Assembly: GCA_011176545.1 (NCBI GenBank)
Contig: DUEN01000002.1
Coordinates: 16,830 to 80,829, forward strand
From: Caldilineae bacterium
GTDB lineage: Bacteria > Chloroflexota > Anaerolineae > DUEN01
Length of the DNA stretch: 64,000 bases
Direction of reading: 5' to 3'
The position numbers and the translations under genes are program-made. Shown piece after piece: positions 48,430 through 58,652 of the stretch. Below the pieces are notes generated by a model that was not told where the DNA came from, did no database searches, and worked only from the letters and a program-made list of their open reading frames with translations. How positions within the stretch are numbered: position 1 is the first letter of the stretch; every line of letters starts with the position of its first letter.

Positions 48430-49869
48430 ATGGCTGATTACGAAGCGATTATCGGCATGGAAGTTCATGCTCAAATCGTCACTGCGTCTAAGATGTTCTG
48501 CGGGTGTAGCGCGGATTACGCAGGCGCGCCACCAAACACCCATGTGTGTCCGGTCTGCCTGGGTATGCCAGGTGTGCTCCCCGTGATTAATCGGCAGGCC
48601 GTGGAGCAGACGATACGCACAGGGCTGGCGCTCCACTGCCAGATCGCCCATGAGTCTGTCTTCGCCCGCAAGAATTACCACTATCCCGACCTGCCGAAAG
48701 GCTATCAGATCTCCCAATACGAGCTGCCCCTCTGCCGTGACGGGTGGGTGGAGATCGAGCTGGCCGACGGCCAACGGCGACGCGTGCGTATCCGTCGGGC
48801 CCACCTGGAGGAGGATACCGGCAAGCTGACGCACGTAGACGGATACTCGCTGGTTGACCTCAACCGCGCGGGGGTGCCTCTGTTAGAGATCGTGAGCGAG
48901 CCGGACATGCGCACGCCCGAGGAGGCGTATGCCTACGTCACGCGCCTGCGCCAGATCCTGCGATACCTGGGCGTGTGCACCGGTGACATGGAAAAAGGCG
49001 CCATGCGCTGCGAGGTGAACGTGTCCGTGCGGCCGGTTGGCTCCCCGGAATTGGGCACGAAGGTGGAGATCAAAAACCTGAACTCCTTCCGCTCCGTGCG
49101 TCTGGCGCTGGAATACGAGATCCAACGCCAGATCCGACTACTGGAGCGAGGTGAGGCCGTCGAGCAGGTGACAGTGGGCTGGGATGAAGATCGCGGCCGC
49201 ACCGTGTTACAGCGCACGAAAGAGTCGGCCGAGGACTACCGCTACTTCCCAGAACCAGACCTACCGCCGCTGGTGATCAGTCCGGAGTGGGTGGAGGAAC
49301 TGCGGACCACGTTGCCGGAGCTTCCGCTGGCGCGCCGGGATCGCTTCATGGAGACCTATAACCTCTCCCGACAGGAAGCCAACCTGCTCACGGAAGAGCG
49401 CGCGGTGGCCGATTTCTTCGAGGACGCGGTGAAGGCGTACGCGGGCGAGCCGCGCACGATAGCCAACTGGATCACGGGCGAGCTGTTCCGCCTCCTGAAC
49501 GCGGAAGGCATCGAGATCACGGACGCCCAGGTGACGCCAGCAGGGCTGGCGGAACTCCAGACCCTGGTGGATCAGGGCACGATCAACCTGAACACCGCCA
49601 AGCGGGTGCTCGATACCATGTTTCACACCGGCCGATCGGCCAAGGAGATCGTGGAGGCCGAGGGATTGGCGCAGGTCAGCGATCAGGAAGCCCTGGCCGC
49701 CATCGTCGCCCAGGTCATCAAGGAACACCCGGAGGAGGTCGAAAAGTACCGCTCGGGCACAACGAAGGTGTTCGGCTGGTTGATGGGCCAGGTCATGAGG
49801 GCCACCCGCGGGAAGGCCAACCCCCAACTGGCCCGAGAACTCCTGCAAAAGATGCTCGACGAGTCGTAA
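48430..49869 (+). CDS. gatB: Asp-tRNA(Asn)/Glu-tRNA(Gln) amidotransferase subunit B
   Basis: [27 protein letters not shown]...[23 protein letters not shown]. Confidence 0.98.
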   Translation: MADYEAIIGMEVHAQIVTASKMFCGCSADYAGAPPNTHVCPVCLGMPGVLPVINRQAVEQTIRTGLALHCQIAHESVFARKNYHYPDLPKGYQISQYELPLCRDGWVEIELADGQRRRVRIRRAHLEEDTGKLTHVDGYSLVDLNRAGVPLLEIVSEPDMRTPEEAYAYVTRLRQILRYLGVCTGDMEKGAMRCEVNVSVRPVGSPELGTKVEIKNLNSFRSVRLALEYEIQRQIRLLERGEAVEQVTVGWDEDRGRTVLQRTKESAEDYRYFPEPDLPPLVISPEWVEELRTTLPELPLARRDRFMETYNLSRQEANLLTEERAVADFFEDAVKAYAGEPRTIANWITGELFRLLNAEGIEITDAQVTPAGLAELQTLVDQGTINLNTAKRVLDTMFHTGRSAKEIVEAEGLAQVSDQEALAAIVAQVIKEHPEEVEKYRSGTTKVFGWLMGQVMRATRGKANPQLARELLQKMLDES

Positions 49870-49921
49870 ACGCCGCACACGGGCAGGAGAGGAGGTTCCT
49901 TCAGGCACCCTTGTGGTAAAT

Positions 49922-49953
49922 AGCACGATATGATTTACATCATAGTGCTTTTT
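49922..49953 (+). terminator. Terminator after gatB
   Basis: agcac-gatatgat / atcata-gtgct stem followed by TTTTT. Confidence 0.65.
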
Positions 49954-50029
49954 CAATATCCTTAGGTAGATTAAGGGCCACCAATTCGAAACAGAACAGG
50001 CTATTTATGTTCATTTGGCCGTGAAGGCC

Positions 50030-50072
50030 AAAAAGGCTCGTGGAAGAGCACCCTCCGCGGGCCTTTTTGTTT
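50030..50072 (+). terminator. Terminator/attenuator-like hairpin upstream of the glutamate synthase operon
   Basis: aaaaaggctcgtgg...ccgcgggccttttt (14-bp stem with two G-U) then gtttt. Confidence 0.6.
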
Positions 50073-50130
50073 TCCCCCAAGCCCTTGACGTTCGTTGATG
50101 AGCCTGGCGTTCCGGAGAAGAGGAGCATAG

Positions 50131-50586
50131 GTGAAGCGCATATACGTAAAGGAAGAATACTGCATCGCCTGCACCCTGTGCGAGATCCATTGCCTCGTAC
50201 AGCATTCGCGCTCTCGTGACATCATTCGGGCGTTTAAGCGGGAGACCCCACGCCCGATCCCTCGCGCCATCGTGGAAAGGGACGGGCCGAACTCCCTCTC
50301 CCTGCAGTGCCGCCACTGTGCGGAGCCCCTATGTGTCTATAGCTGCCTGACGGGGGCTATGCATCGCGACGAGCAAACCGGCATTATCCTCGTGGACCCA
50401 GAACGTTGTATCGGCTGTTGGACCTGCATCATGGCCTGTCCATATGGGGTCATCCGGCGGGGGATGTATAAAGGACATCCCGTCGCCGTTAAATGCGATC
50501 TGTGCCCGGATCGAGAGATCCCCGCCTGCGTCGATAACTGTCCCAACGGGGCGTTAACCTTCGCTGAGGAGGCCCCTCATGGCTGA
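50131..50586 (+). CDS. 4Fe-4S dicluster ferredoxin-like protein (GTG start)
   Basis: CIACTLCEIHC, CRHCAEPLCVYSC, CIGCWTCIMACPYG, CDLCPDREIPACVDNCPNGAL. Confidence 0.93.
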   Translation: MKRIYVKEEYCIACTLCEIHCLVQHSRSRDIIRAFKRETPRPIPRAIVERDGPNSLSLQCRHCAEPLCVYSCLTGAMHRDEQTGIILVDPERCIGCWTCIMACPYGVIRRGMYKGHPVAVKCDLCPDREIPACVDNCPNGALTFAEEAPHG

Positions 50587-51904
50587 CTACGTGATCATCG
50601 GCAATTCCGCAGGTGGCATCGGCGCCGCTGAGGCCATTCGCCAGGTCGATCGTGAAGGACGCCTTACCATCATCTCGGACGAACCATACCCGGCCTACTC
50701 GCGGCCGGCCATCTCCGAGGTACTGGCCCGCGAGCGAGCACTGGACCGCATCCTGTACCGGCCGAAGGATTTTTATCAGCGCCTAGGCATCCAGGCCATC
50801 CTGGGGACCCGGGCAGAGCGCATCGACTTCTCAGCCCGAGAAGTCTATCTGGCCGACGGCCGGCGTGTGCATTGGGACCGGCTGCTGCTAGCCACAGGCG
50901 GCACGCCGTTCGTCCCGCCTATGGAAGGCAAAGACCTCTTGGGCGTCTACACCTTCACGCGACTCGATGACGCCCTGGCTCTGGATCAACGCCTGAGGCC
51001 CGGCAGCCATGTTGTGGTCATCGGCGGCGGGCTCATCGGCATGAGCGTGAGCGATGCCCTCGTCAAGCGCGGCTGCCGCGTGACCATCGTGGAGCTCATG
51101 GACCGTATCCTGGGGACCATGTTGGATCCCGAGGGGTCGGCCCTGGCAGAGGCGGCGGCCCGACGGGCGGGCGTGGAGGTGATCACCGGACACACGGTGC
51201 AACGCATCCATGACGACGGCAACGGGAACGCTTGCGGCGTCACGCTGGACGATGGCCGCGAATTCGCCTGCCGGGCGGTAGTCGTCGCCATCGGCGTGCG
51301 TCCTCGGATCGATCTGGTGGCCGACAGCCCCATCAACGTGGGGCGAGGCATCCTCGTCAACGCTCGCATGGAGACGAACGTGCCCGGGGTCTATGCCTGT
51401 GGCGACGTGGCAGAGGCATATGACATCATCGCCGGAACCACCCGTGTGGTGCCCATATGGCCCGCCGCCTATCTGGGCGGCCGGGTGGCGGGGCTCAACA
51501 TGGCAGGATGGCCCGCGGAGTATCCCGGCCATTTCCCCATGAACTCGCTCAAATACTTCGGCCTGAAGATCATCTCAGGCGGCGTTCAGGTCGCCGATGG
51601 CGATGGATACGAGGAGTTACGCCACGGAGATGACCAAAGCTACCGCAAGGTGATCCTGAAGGATGGCCGCATCGTGGGAGCCACTTTCGTCGGAAACATC
51701 GACCGCGCGGGGATCATCCTGGGGCTGATGCGTGAGCAACTGGATGTCTCCTCGCTCAAAGAGAAGCTCGTTAGGAAGGATTTCGGCCTGATTCACATGC
51801 CAGCCGAGTGGCGCCGCCAACGGCTGTATGGTGAGTATCCAACGCTGAAGACGCCTGGGCTGGTCTTGGATCGCCAGGCGGCCGTCAGGTCAGAGGTAGC
51901 CTAA
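50579..51904 (+). CDS. FAD-dependent NAD(P)-disulfide-type oxidoreductase
   Basis: YVIIGNSAGGIGAAEAIRQVD; HVVVIGGGLIGMSVSDALVKRG; ETNVPGVYACGDVAEA. Confidence 0.93.
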   Translation: MADYVIIGNSAGGIGAAEAIRQVDREGRLTIISDEPYPAYSRPAISEVLARERALDRILYRPKDFYQRLGIQAILGTRAERIDFSAREVYLADGRRVHWDRLLLATGGTPFVPPMEGKDLLGVYTFTRLDDALALDQRLRPGSHVVVIGGGLIGMSVSDALVKRGCRVTIVELMDRILGTMLDPEGSALAEAAARRAGVEVITGHTVQRIHDDGNGNACGVTLDDGREFACRAVVVAIGVRPRIDLVADSPINVGRGILVNARMETNVPGVYACGDVAEAYDIIAGTTRVVPIWPAAYLGGRVAGLNMAGWPAEYPGHFPMNSLKYFGLKIISGGVQVADGDGYEELRHGDDQSYRKVILKDGRIVGATFVGNIDRAGIILGLMREQLDVSSLKEKLVRKDFGLIHMPAEWRRQRLYGEYPTLKTPGLVLDRQAAVRSEVA

Positions 51905-51917
51905 AGGGGAGGGAGCT

Positions 51918-53090
51918 ATGCAGCACCTGCAGCGATATCAGAACCGTTACGGCGATGACAAGGTGATCGAAGCATGCGGCCTGTTCGGCATCCTGGATAC
52001 CTCGGGGCGACGCTTCTCTGGCGCCGAGGTGATCAAAGCCATGGCGCTGATGCATGATCGCGGCAATGGCCTGGGAGGCGGCTTCGCGGCCTACGGTATC
52101 TATCCTGAATACGCCGAGCATTACGCCTTGCACGTGATGACCATGCACGAATCGGCCCGCGAGCAGGTAGAGGATTTCCTCCGCCATCACTTTGAGGTGA
52201 TCAAGGGGGAGCCTGTGCCCACCCGCCCGACGCCGGAGATCGTGAACCCACCGGACCTTCATCGATACTTTGTGCAGCCGCGCCGGGAGGACACCTCTGA
52301 CATGATCGAGGAGGATTACGTCGTCGTCCGGGTGATGGAGATCAACACCCAGATCGATGGAGCCTTCGTCTTCTCCAGCGGCAAGAACATGGGCGTCTTT
52401 AAGGGGGTCGGTTACCCGGAGCAACTCGCCGAGTACTTCTGCCTTGAGTCATATGAGGGGTACATGTGGACCGGACATAACCGCTTCCCCACGAACACGC
52501 CCGGCTGGTGGGGCGGCGCCCATCCCTTCAACATCCTCGACTGGACGGTGGTCCACAACGGCGAGATCTCTTCCTACGGGACCAACGTCCGCTTCCTGGA
52601 GATGTATGGATATCGCTGCACCATGCAGACCGATACAGAGGTGCTGGCGTACGCGCTGGACCTGTTGATCCGGCGCCATCATTTGCCGGTGGAGGTGGCC
52701 GCCAAAGTGCTGGCCCCGCCACTATGGGGGGAGATCGAGCTCATGTCTCCGAAGGAACGGCGCCTGCACGAGACGCTGCGGCAGGTATATGGGAGTCTAC
52801 TCATGAATGGCCCGTTCACCATCATCGCCGCGCATGAAGGCGAGATGATCGCCCTGGGCGATCGGATCCGCCTGCGGCCGCTGGTGGCGGGCATCAAGGG
52901 AGACCGCCTCTACGTGTCATCTGAGGAATCGGCTATCTGGCTGGTATGTCCGGACGTGGAGGTGACCTGGATCCCGGTAGGCGGCCATCCCGTGGTCGGC
53001 CGCCTAGGTGAGAAGCCCACACCGCCGGCCGATGTGGGATATGCGCTCCCCCTGGAGGTATCTCTGGACACCATGAAAGTGGAGGCATGA
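51918..53090 (+). CDS. Class II glutamine amidotransferase domain protein (split glutamate synthase, GltB1-like)
   Basis: ACGLFGILDTSGRRFSG; GYMWTGHNRFPTNTPGWWGGAHPFNILDWTVVHNGEISSYGTN. Confidence 0.92.
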   Translation: MQHLQRYQNRYGDDKVIEACGLFGILDTSGRRFSGAEVIKAMALMHDRGNGLGGGFAAYGIYPEYAEHYALHVMTMHESAREQVEDFLRHHFEVIKGEPVPTRPTPEIVNPPDLHRYFVQPRREDTSDMIEEDYVVVRVMEINTQIDGAFVFSSGKNMGVFKGVGYPEQLAEYFCLESYEGYMWTGHNRFPTNTPGWWGGAHPFNILDWTVVHNGEISSYGTNVRFLEMYGYRCTMQTDTEVLAYALDLLIRRHHLPVEVAAKVLAPPLWGEIELMSPKERRLHETLRQVYGSLLMNGPFTIIAAHEGEMIALGDRIRLRPLVAGIKGDRLYVSSEESAIWLVCPDVEVTWIPVGGHPVVGRLGEKPTPPADVGYALPLEVSLDTMKVEA

Positions 53091-54595
53091 TGAAAAGCAT
53101 CCTGCCGCCCCGGTTCATCGTAGAGCGCGATCCCGATCGCTGTATCCAATGCCAGGTGTGCGTCAATCAGTGCGGATGGGACGTGCACTATTATGACGAG
53201 ATCGATGACGTCGTACGTTCCTATGACGAACGGTGCGTGGCCTGTCATCGGTGCGTCGTCTTCTGCCCGACCCACGCGCTGACCATTCGCGAGCGGCAGT
53301 TAGACTATCGCCGCAACGCGAACTGGACGCCCGAGGCCATCGAAGACATCTACAAACAGGCGGAGACGGGCGGCATCGTCCTCACGGGCATGGGCAACGA
53401 CAAGCCCTATCGCAATTACTGGGATCACCTGGTGCTGAACGCCAGCCAGGTGACCAACCCCTCCATCGATCCGCTACGCGAGCCGATGGAGCTGCGGACA
53501 TACCTGGGGGCCAAGCCGGATCGGGTGGAGATCGATCCGGACACCTTCGATCTGCGCACCGAGCTGGCGCCCCAAGTGCCCATCGAGGTGCCGGTGCTGT
53601 TCTCCGCCATGTCCTATGGGGCCATCAGCCTGAACGCGCACGAGGCATTGGCCCGGGCGGCAGCCGAGGCAGGGACGCTCTTCAACACGGGCGAGGGTGG
53701 GTTGGCCCGCCACCTTTACAAGTATAAGGACCACACCATCGCCCAGGTGGCGTCGGGGCGCTTCGGAGTGCATCCCGACTATCTGGAGATGGCGCGCGTA
53801 CTGGAGATCAAGATCGGACAGGGTGCCAAGCCGGGGATCGGGGGGCACCTGCCCGGAGAGAAGGTGAGCGAGCCCGTGGCCGCGACCCGCATGATCCCGG
53901 TGGGCACCGACGCGCTCTCCCCCGCGCCGCAGCACGACATCTATTCCATCGAGGATCTGGCTCAGCTCATCTACGCGCTGAAGGAGGCAACCCGATACAC
54001 GAAGCCCGTATCGGTGAAGATCGCGGCCGTGCACAACGTGGCCGCCATCGCCAGCGGCATCGTGCGAGCCGGGGCGGACATCGTGGCCATCGACGGGCTG
54101 CGCGGCTCCACCGGGGCTGCCCCTAAGATCATCCGAGACAACGTGGGCATCCCCATCGCGCTGGCCATCGCGGCGGTGGATACCCGGCTGCGAGAAGAGG
54201 GCATCCGCAACCGCGCCTCCATCGTGGCCGCGGGCGGGTTCCGCAACAGCGCGGACGTACTGAAGGCGATCGCCCTGGGGGCGGATGCCGTCTACATCGC
54301 CACGGCCGCGCTGGTGGCTTTGGGATGCCATGTCTGCCAGATGTGCTACACCGGCCGTTGCTCATGGGGCATCGCCACGACGCGGCCCGATCTGAGCAAG
54401 CGGATCAACCCAGAGATCGGAGCCCAGCGTCTGGTCAACCTGCTGCGAGGCTGGAGTCTGGAGATCAAAGAGATGCTGGGCGGTATGGGCATCAACGCCT
54501 TAGAGAGCCTGCGCGGGAATCGGTTACACCTGCGTGCCGTAGGGCTGACCGAGGCCGAGATGCAGGTTCTGGGCGTGAAACCGGCTGGGGCATGA
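53087..54595 (+). CDS. Glutamate synthase FMN/Fe-S catalytic subunit with N-terminal ferredoxin domain (GltB2-like)
   Basis: CIQCQVCVNQCG, CVACHRCVVFCP; FSAMSYGAISLNAHEALARAAAEAGTLFNTGEGG; CHVCQMCYTGRCSWGIATTRPDL. Confidence 0.95.
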   Translation: MMKSILPPRFIVERDPDRCIQCQVCVNQCGWDVHYYDEIDDVVRSYDERCVACHRCVVFCPTHALTIRERQLDYRRNANWTPEAIEDIYKQAETGGIVLTGMGNDKPYRNYWDHLVLNASQVTNPSIDPLREPMELRTYLGAKPDRVEIDPDTFDLRTELAPQVPIEVPVLFSAMSYGAISLNAHEALARAAAEAGTLFNTGEGGLARHLYKYKDHTIAQVASGRFGVHPDYLEMARVLEIKIGQGAKPGIGGHLPGEKVSEPVAATRMIPVGTDALSPAPQHDIYSIEDLAQLIYALKEATRYTKPVSVKIAAVHNVAAIASGIVRAGADIVAIDGLRGSTGAAPKIIRDNVGIPIALAIAAVDTRLREEGIRNRASIVAAGGFRNSADVLKAIALGADAVYIATAALVALGCHVCQMCYTGRCSWGIATTRPDLSKRINPEIGAQRLVNLLRGWSLEIKEMLGGMGINALESLRGNRLHLRAVGLTEAEMQVLGVKPAGA

Positions 54596-55362
54596 TGATG
54601 TTTGAGATGCTGACGTGGGTAGAGAGGATGATCGAGATCGACGCCACAGGATTGCACTATCGCGAGCTCAATGAGCGGATTCACGCCGCGGTGGCAGAGG
54701 GCGCGGAATCGATTCGGCTGATCAACGTGCGTGGACAGCGATACATCGGCACCGGTCTGCGCAAGCCGGTATACATCGAGATCCACGGCGTACCCGGGAA
54801 CGACCTCGCCGCGTTTATGGAAGGGCCGCGTATCGTCGTCTATGGAAACGCTCAGGACGGATGCGGCAATACCATGAACGCGGGGGAAATCATCGTTCAT
54901 GGGCACGCAGGCGACATCACGGGGCTCTCCATGCGGGGCGGGAAGATCTTCATCCGTGGGAACGTTGGCTACCGTGTAGCTATTCATATGAAGGAGTATA
55001 AGGATCAACGCCCGATCATCGTCGTCGGGGGCACGGCACAGCACTTCCTAGGGGAATATATGGCGGGAGGCGTGCTCATCGTGCTCGGCCTGGATACCCC
55101 GCGCGGGGAACATACCGCCCGCTTCATCGGCACGGGAATGCACGGCGGCGTGATGTACTTCCGCGGCACGTTGAAGCCGGAACAGCTCGGCAAGGAGGTC
55201 AGCGTTCTTGAGGTGGATGAGTCCGACCGGGCGCTGTTAAGACAACTGGTGGGGGAGTTCTGTCACCATTTCGGTTATGATCTCGACGAGATCATGAACG
55301 GCCAGTTCATCAAGCTGCTGCCACTGTCTAAGCGGCCTTATGGACGGTTATATGCTTATTGA
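54592..55362 (+). CDS. Glutamate synthase GXGXG-domain subunit (GltB3-like)
   Basis: YIGTGLRKPVYIEIHGVPGNDLAAFMEGPRIVVYGNAQDGCGNTMNAGEIIVHGHAGDITGLSMRGGKIFIRGNVGYRVAIHMKEY. Confidence 0.93.
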   Translation: MMMFEMLTWVERMIEIDATGLHYRELNERIHAAVAEGAESIRLINVRGQRYIGTGLRKPVYIEIHGVPGNDLAAFMEGPRIVVYGNAQDGCGNTMNAGEIIVHGHAGDITGLSMRGGKIFIRGNVGYRVAIHMKEYKDQRPIIVVGGTAQHFLGEYMAGGVLIVLGLDTPRGEHTARFIGTGMHGGVMYFRGTLKPEQLGKEVSVLEVDESDRALLRQLVGEFCHHFGYDLDEIMNGQFIKLLPLSKRPYGRLYAY

Positions 55363-55433
55363 AATGTCGAACGCATCGTTCTGATCCGCTGCATGTTGGG
55401 AGGGGCAAAACCATATTGCCTCTCTTTCTTTTT

Positions 55434-55560
55434 CGCTCATATTGGCATAGGCGACATACGGTGGCGATGAGCTTTATGTCGTTACATTTCGCCACAGTGG
55501 GAGCGACCCGGCGGGTCGCCCGCCCCCCTACCTTGCTTGTTGAGTATTCCAATATGAACG
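55434..55560. mobile_element. MITE-like element copy 3 (127 bp), diverged interior
   Basis: Termini CGCTCATATTGGCATAGGCGACA / TGTTGAGTATTCCAATATGAACG; imperfect flanking repeat ttcttttt/ttcctttc. Confidence 0.7.
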
Positions 55561-55570
55561 TTCCTTTCTA

Positions 55571-55600
55571 TTGCCCTATAGCAAGTGCTCGTGGTACAAT
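55571..55600 (+). promoter_or_regulatory. Sigma70-like promoter upstream of gdh
   Basis: TTGCCC - 18 nt - TACAAT. Confidence 0.5.
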
Positions 55601-55705
55601 GGGGGTAAGAGAGGATGGCCCTCGCCAGTGAATGTGGAGCGATCCGCTCACTCTATCCCGCTGATCTGTCTCCGCATTCCTCACAAATCACAAGGAGGTG
55701 ATGAC

Positions 55706-57016
55706 ATGGCTGACAGGGCTGCCACTTCCACAATGGCGTCGGTAAGGGACAAGGAAGTATCCTCGCGAGAACTCAACCCCCTTGAGATGGCACAGCGGCA
55801 ATTTGATGAGGCAGTCCCCTATCTGGATCCGAAGATTCCAGAAGGGTATCTGGCCAAGTTGCGCATGCCCGAGCGTGTCCTCGTCGTGAACTTCCCTGTC
55901 ATCATGGACGATGGTTCCATACAGATGTTCACCGGATATCGGGCGCAGCACTCCACGGCTTGCGGCCCTGCCAAAGGCGGCATCCGATACCATCCACAGG
56001 TCACCATGGAAGAGGTCTGCGCCCTGGCCATGTGGATGACCTGGAAGTGCGCCGTGGTGGGCATCCCTTACGGCGGCGCCAAAGGCGGCGTCGTCTGTGA
56101 TCCCAAACAGCTCTCCGAGCGGGAAATCGAGCGGCTGACACGACGCTACACGGCGGAGATCTCCATCATCATTGGCCCCCACAAAGATATCCCGGCCCCT
56201 GACGTGAACACTAATCCCCAGGTCATGGCCTGGATCATGGACACGTACAGCATGGGCGTGGGGTATGCGGCGCCCGGCGTGACGACCGGCAAGCCCATTG
56301 AGATCGGGGGCTCACTGGGACGCCGGGAGGCCACCGCTCGGGGGACCGTCTTCTGCATCCGGCGGGCGGCGAAGAAACTCGGGATCGACCTGGAAGGCGC
56401 AGAGGTGGTCGTCCAGGGATATGGAAACGCTGGATCCATAGCCGCCCAACTTCTCTATGAAGATGGGGCGAAAATCATCGCCGTAAGCGACTCCAAGGGA
56501 GGGATCTATAACCCTCACGGCCTTGACCCCAACGAGGTGTTGCGCCACAAGCGGGAGACGGGCTCGGTGGTCGGCTTCCCAGGGGCGGATGTCATTACTA
56601 ATGAGGAGCTGCTCGTCCTTCCCTGCGATATATTAGTCCCGGCCGCGCTGGAGAAGCAGCTCCATGAGGGCAACGCGGATAAAGTGAAGGCCAAGATCAT
56701 CGCCGAGGCGGCGAACGGCCCCACGGAGCCGGAGGCCGATCACATCTTCTTCGATCGAGGCATCTTCGTCATCCCGGATATCCTGTGCAACGCGGGTGGC
56801 GTCACCGTCTCCTACTTCGAGTGGGTGCAGGATATCCAGTTCTTCTTCTGGGATGAGGATCAGGTGAACAGTCACCTGGAGCAGGTCATGAACCGTGCGT
56901 TCGACGCGGTGATCGCCACGGCTGAGGAGAAAGGCGTCCACAACCGGCTGGCGGCCAACATCCTGGCCATCAACCGGGTGGCCCGGGCGATCATGCTGCG
57001 CGGCATTTACCCGTGA
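55706..57016 (+). CDS. gdhA: Glutamate dehydrogenase (Glu/Leu/Phe/Val dehydrogenase family)
   Basis: GYRAQHSTACGPAKGGIRYHPQVTMEEVCALAMWMTWKCAVVGIPYGGAKGGV. Confidence 0.97.
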   Translation: MADRAATSTMASVRDKEVSSRELNPLEMAQRQFDEAVPYLDPKIPEGYLAKLRMPERVLVVNFPVIMDDGSIQMFTGYRAQHSTACGPAKGGIRYHPQVTMEEVCALAMWMTWKCAVVGIPYGGAKGGVVCDPKQLSEREIERLTRRYTAEISIIIGPHKDIPAPDVNTNPQVMAWIMDTYSMGVGYAAPGVTTGKPIEIGGSLGRREATARGTVFCIRRAAKKLGIDLEGAEVVVQGYGNAGSIAAQLLYEDGAKIIAVSDSKGGIYNPHGLDPNEVLRHKRETGSVVGFPGADVITNEELLVLPCDILVPAALEKQLHEGNADKVKAKIIAEAANGPTEPEADHIFFDRGIFVIPDILCNAGGVTVSYFEWVQDIQFFFWDEDQVNSHLEQVMNRAFDAVIATAEEKGVHNRLAANILAINRVARAIMLRGIYP

Positions 57017-57106
57017 GCCCCTGGGCTGTGAAAAGATCTTCACCATCGGGGCGCAGCCATTGCGCCCCGATTTTTCGCTCATCTATCACTATGATAAAGA
57101 CAAAAG

Positions 57107-57290
57107 AACCGCAAAGGGCGCAAAGAGCGCTAAGGTCTTCAAAATGCGTCTCTTCACTTTTTGAATAGAGTTGGTGCACAATAGTCGCGCCTACAAAATG
57201 CTGTGCCTTTTACCTAACTTATGCAACGGCTCTAATGTCAAATGAACTCTTTTGAACTACCTTTGCGTCCTCTGCGCTCTTTGCGGTTAG
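57107..57290. repeat. Dispersed inverted repeat, AACCGC...GCGGTTA family, copy C (longer interior)
   Basis: aaccgcaaagggcgcaaagagcgctaaggtcttcaaa ... ctttgcgtcctctgcgctctttgcggttag. Confidence 0.85.
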
Positions 57291-57307
57291 ATAGAGTAAA
57301 CGGAGAT

Positions 57308-58579
57308 ATGAACACGATCACGTTAGATTTGACGGGCATCGCCCATGGAGGCGAGGCGTTCGGGCGTCATGGCGGCAAGGTGATCTTCGTCGCCTATGCC
57401 CTCCCCGGCGAGCGCGTCGTCGCCCGCGTAGTGGAGGAGCATCGGAGCTGGGCGCGGGCGGAGCTGGTGGAGGTGCTGACCCCCGCGGAGGATCGGATCG
57501 AGCCACCGTGCCCTTATTTCGGGCCTGACCAGTGCGGCGGCTGCCAGTGGCAACACATCCGCTACGAGCGTCAGCTCGTGCTCAAGCAGGAGGTCGTGAT
57601 CGACCAACTGCGCCGCCTGGGACATATACCTGAGCCGCCGGTCCGCCCGACGCTGGCCGTGGGGGAGCCCTTCGGCTACCGCAATCACGTGCAACTTGCA
57701 GTGGACCCAGAGGGGCGGCTGGGATTCCGCCGGGCAGGCAGCCAGGACGTCATCCCCATAGATCGGTGTTTGCTCCTGCACCCCATGCTGGACGAGCTCT
57801 ACCACACGCTGGAGCTCGGCGACGAAGAGGAGCCGGCCGCCCAACTGGCCGGATGGTTGCATCGGGTCACATTGCGCGTCGGCGTGACCACCGGGCAATC
57901 CCTGGTGATCTTCGAAACCCGCCGAGATGAGCTGCCCGAACTGGAGGTGGACTTCCCAGTCTCATGCGTTCTGCTCACGCGAGGCGGGCAAACGCAGCCC
58001 CTCATAGGGCCGCCGTACATCGAGGAGGGCGTCGCAGGTCGCAGGTATCGCATCTCGGCCAATAGTTTCTTCCAGGTGAACACCCCGGGCGCGGAAGTGC
58101 TGGTGAGCCTGGTCAGAGAATACCTCGACCCCCATCCGGAGGAAACCCTGATCGACGCCTATTGCGGTGTGGGGTTGTTCGGGCTGGCCATGCAGGGCCG
58201 GATCGGCCGGTTGATCGGCATCGAGGAAAGTCCCGACGCCTGTGAGGACTTCGCCTGGAACGCGCAGGACTGGGAGCCGGAGCGCGTCGAACTCCACGAG
58301 GGTAGGGTAGAAGAGGTGCTCAGAGTCATCAACGAGCCGATCGATTTAGTGGTGGTGGATCCCCCGCGCGCTGGCGTGGGGAAGGAGGCCCTGGCAGAGC
58401 TGACCCGGCTGGCCCCGCGTCGCATTGTCTACGTCTCCTGTGATCCGGCGACCCTCGCCCGCGACGCGGCGTACCTGCAAGCTCATAAATATCGCCTGGT
58501 CGAGGTGCAGCCGGTTGACCTGTTCCCACAGACTTTTCACATCGAGTCAGTGAGCCTGTGGACCCGTGATGAAGGATAA
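57308..58579 (+). CDS. 23S rRNA (uracil-C5)-methyltransferase, RlmD/TrmA family
   Basis: TRAM-like N-terminus; CPYFGPDQCGGCQWQHIRYERQLVLKQEVV; LIDAYCGVGLFGL; VVDPPRAGVGKEAL; VYVSCDPATLARD. Confidence 0.95.
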   Translation: MNTITLDLTGIAHGGEAFGRHGGKVIFVAYALPGERVVARVVEEHRSWARAELVEVLTPAEDRIEPPCPYFGPDQCGGCQWQHIRYERQLVLKQEVVIDQLRRLGHIPEPPVRPTLAVGEPFGYRNHVQLAVDPEGRLGFRRAGSQDVIPIDRCLLLHPMLDELYHTLELGDEEEPAAQLAGWLHRVTLRVGVTTGQSLVIFETRRDELPELEVDFPVSCVLLTRGGQTQPLIGPPYIEEGVAGRRYRISANSFFQVNTPGAEVLVSLVREYLDPHPEETLIDAYCGVGLFGLAMQGRIGRLIGIEESPDACEDFAWNAQDWEPERVELHEGRVEEVLRVINEPIDLVVVDPPRAGVGKEALAELTRLAPRRIVYVSCDPATLARDAAYLQAHKYRLVEVQPVDLFPQTFHIESVSLWTRDEG

Positions 58580-58587
58580 CCGTCGGT

Positions 58588-58616
58588 TTGACACCTCCCG
58601 CCGGATATGCTAATAT
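58588..58616 (+). promoter_or_regulatory. Sigma70-like promoter of the lysine operon leader
   Basis: TTGACA (58588-58593) - 17 nt - TAATAT (58611-58616). Confidence 0.75.
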
Positions 58617-58652
58617 CTCGCTGCGAAAAGCATCTCGTGAGGATTTGTATTC

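Noticed and set aside
53474-54331. 285-aa minus-strand ORF opposite the glutamate synthase gene
   Set aside because: Antisense shadow; the sense product carries full FMN/Fe-S motifs.
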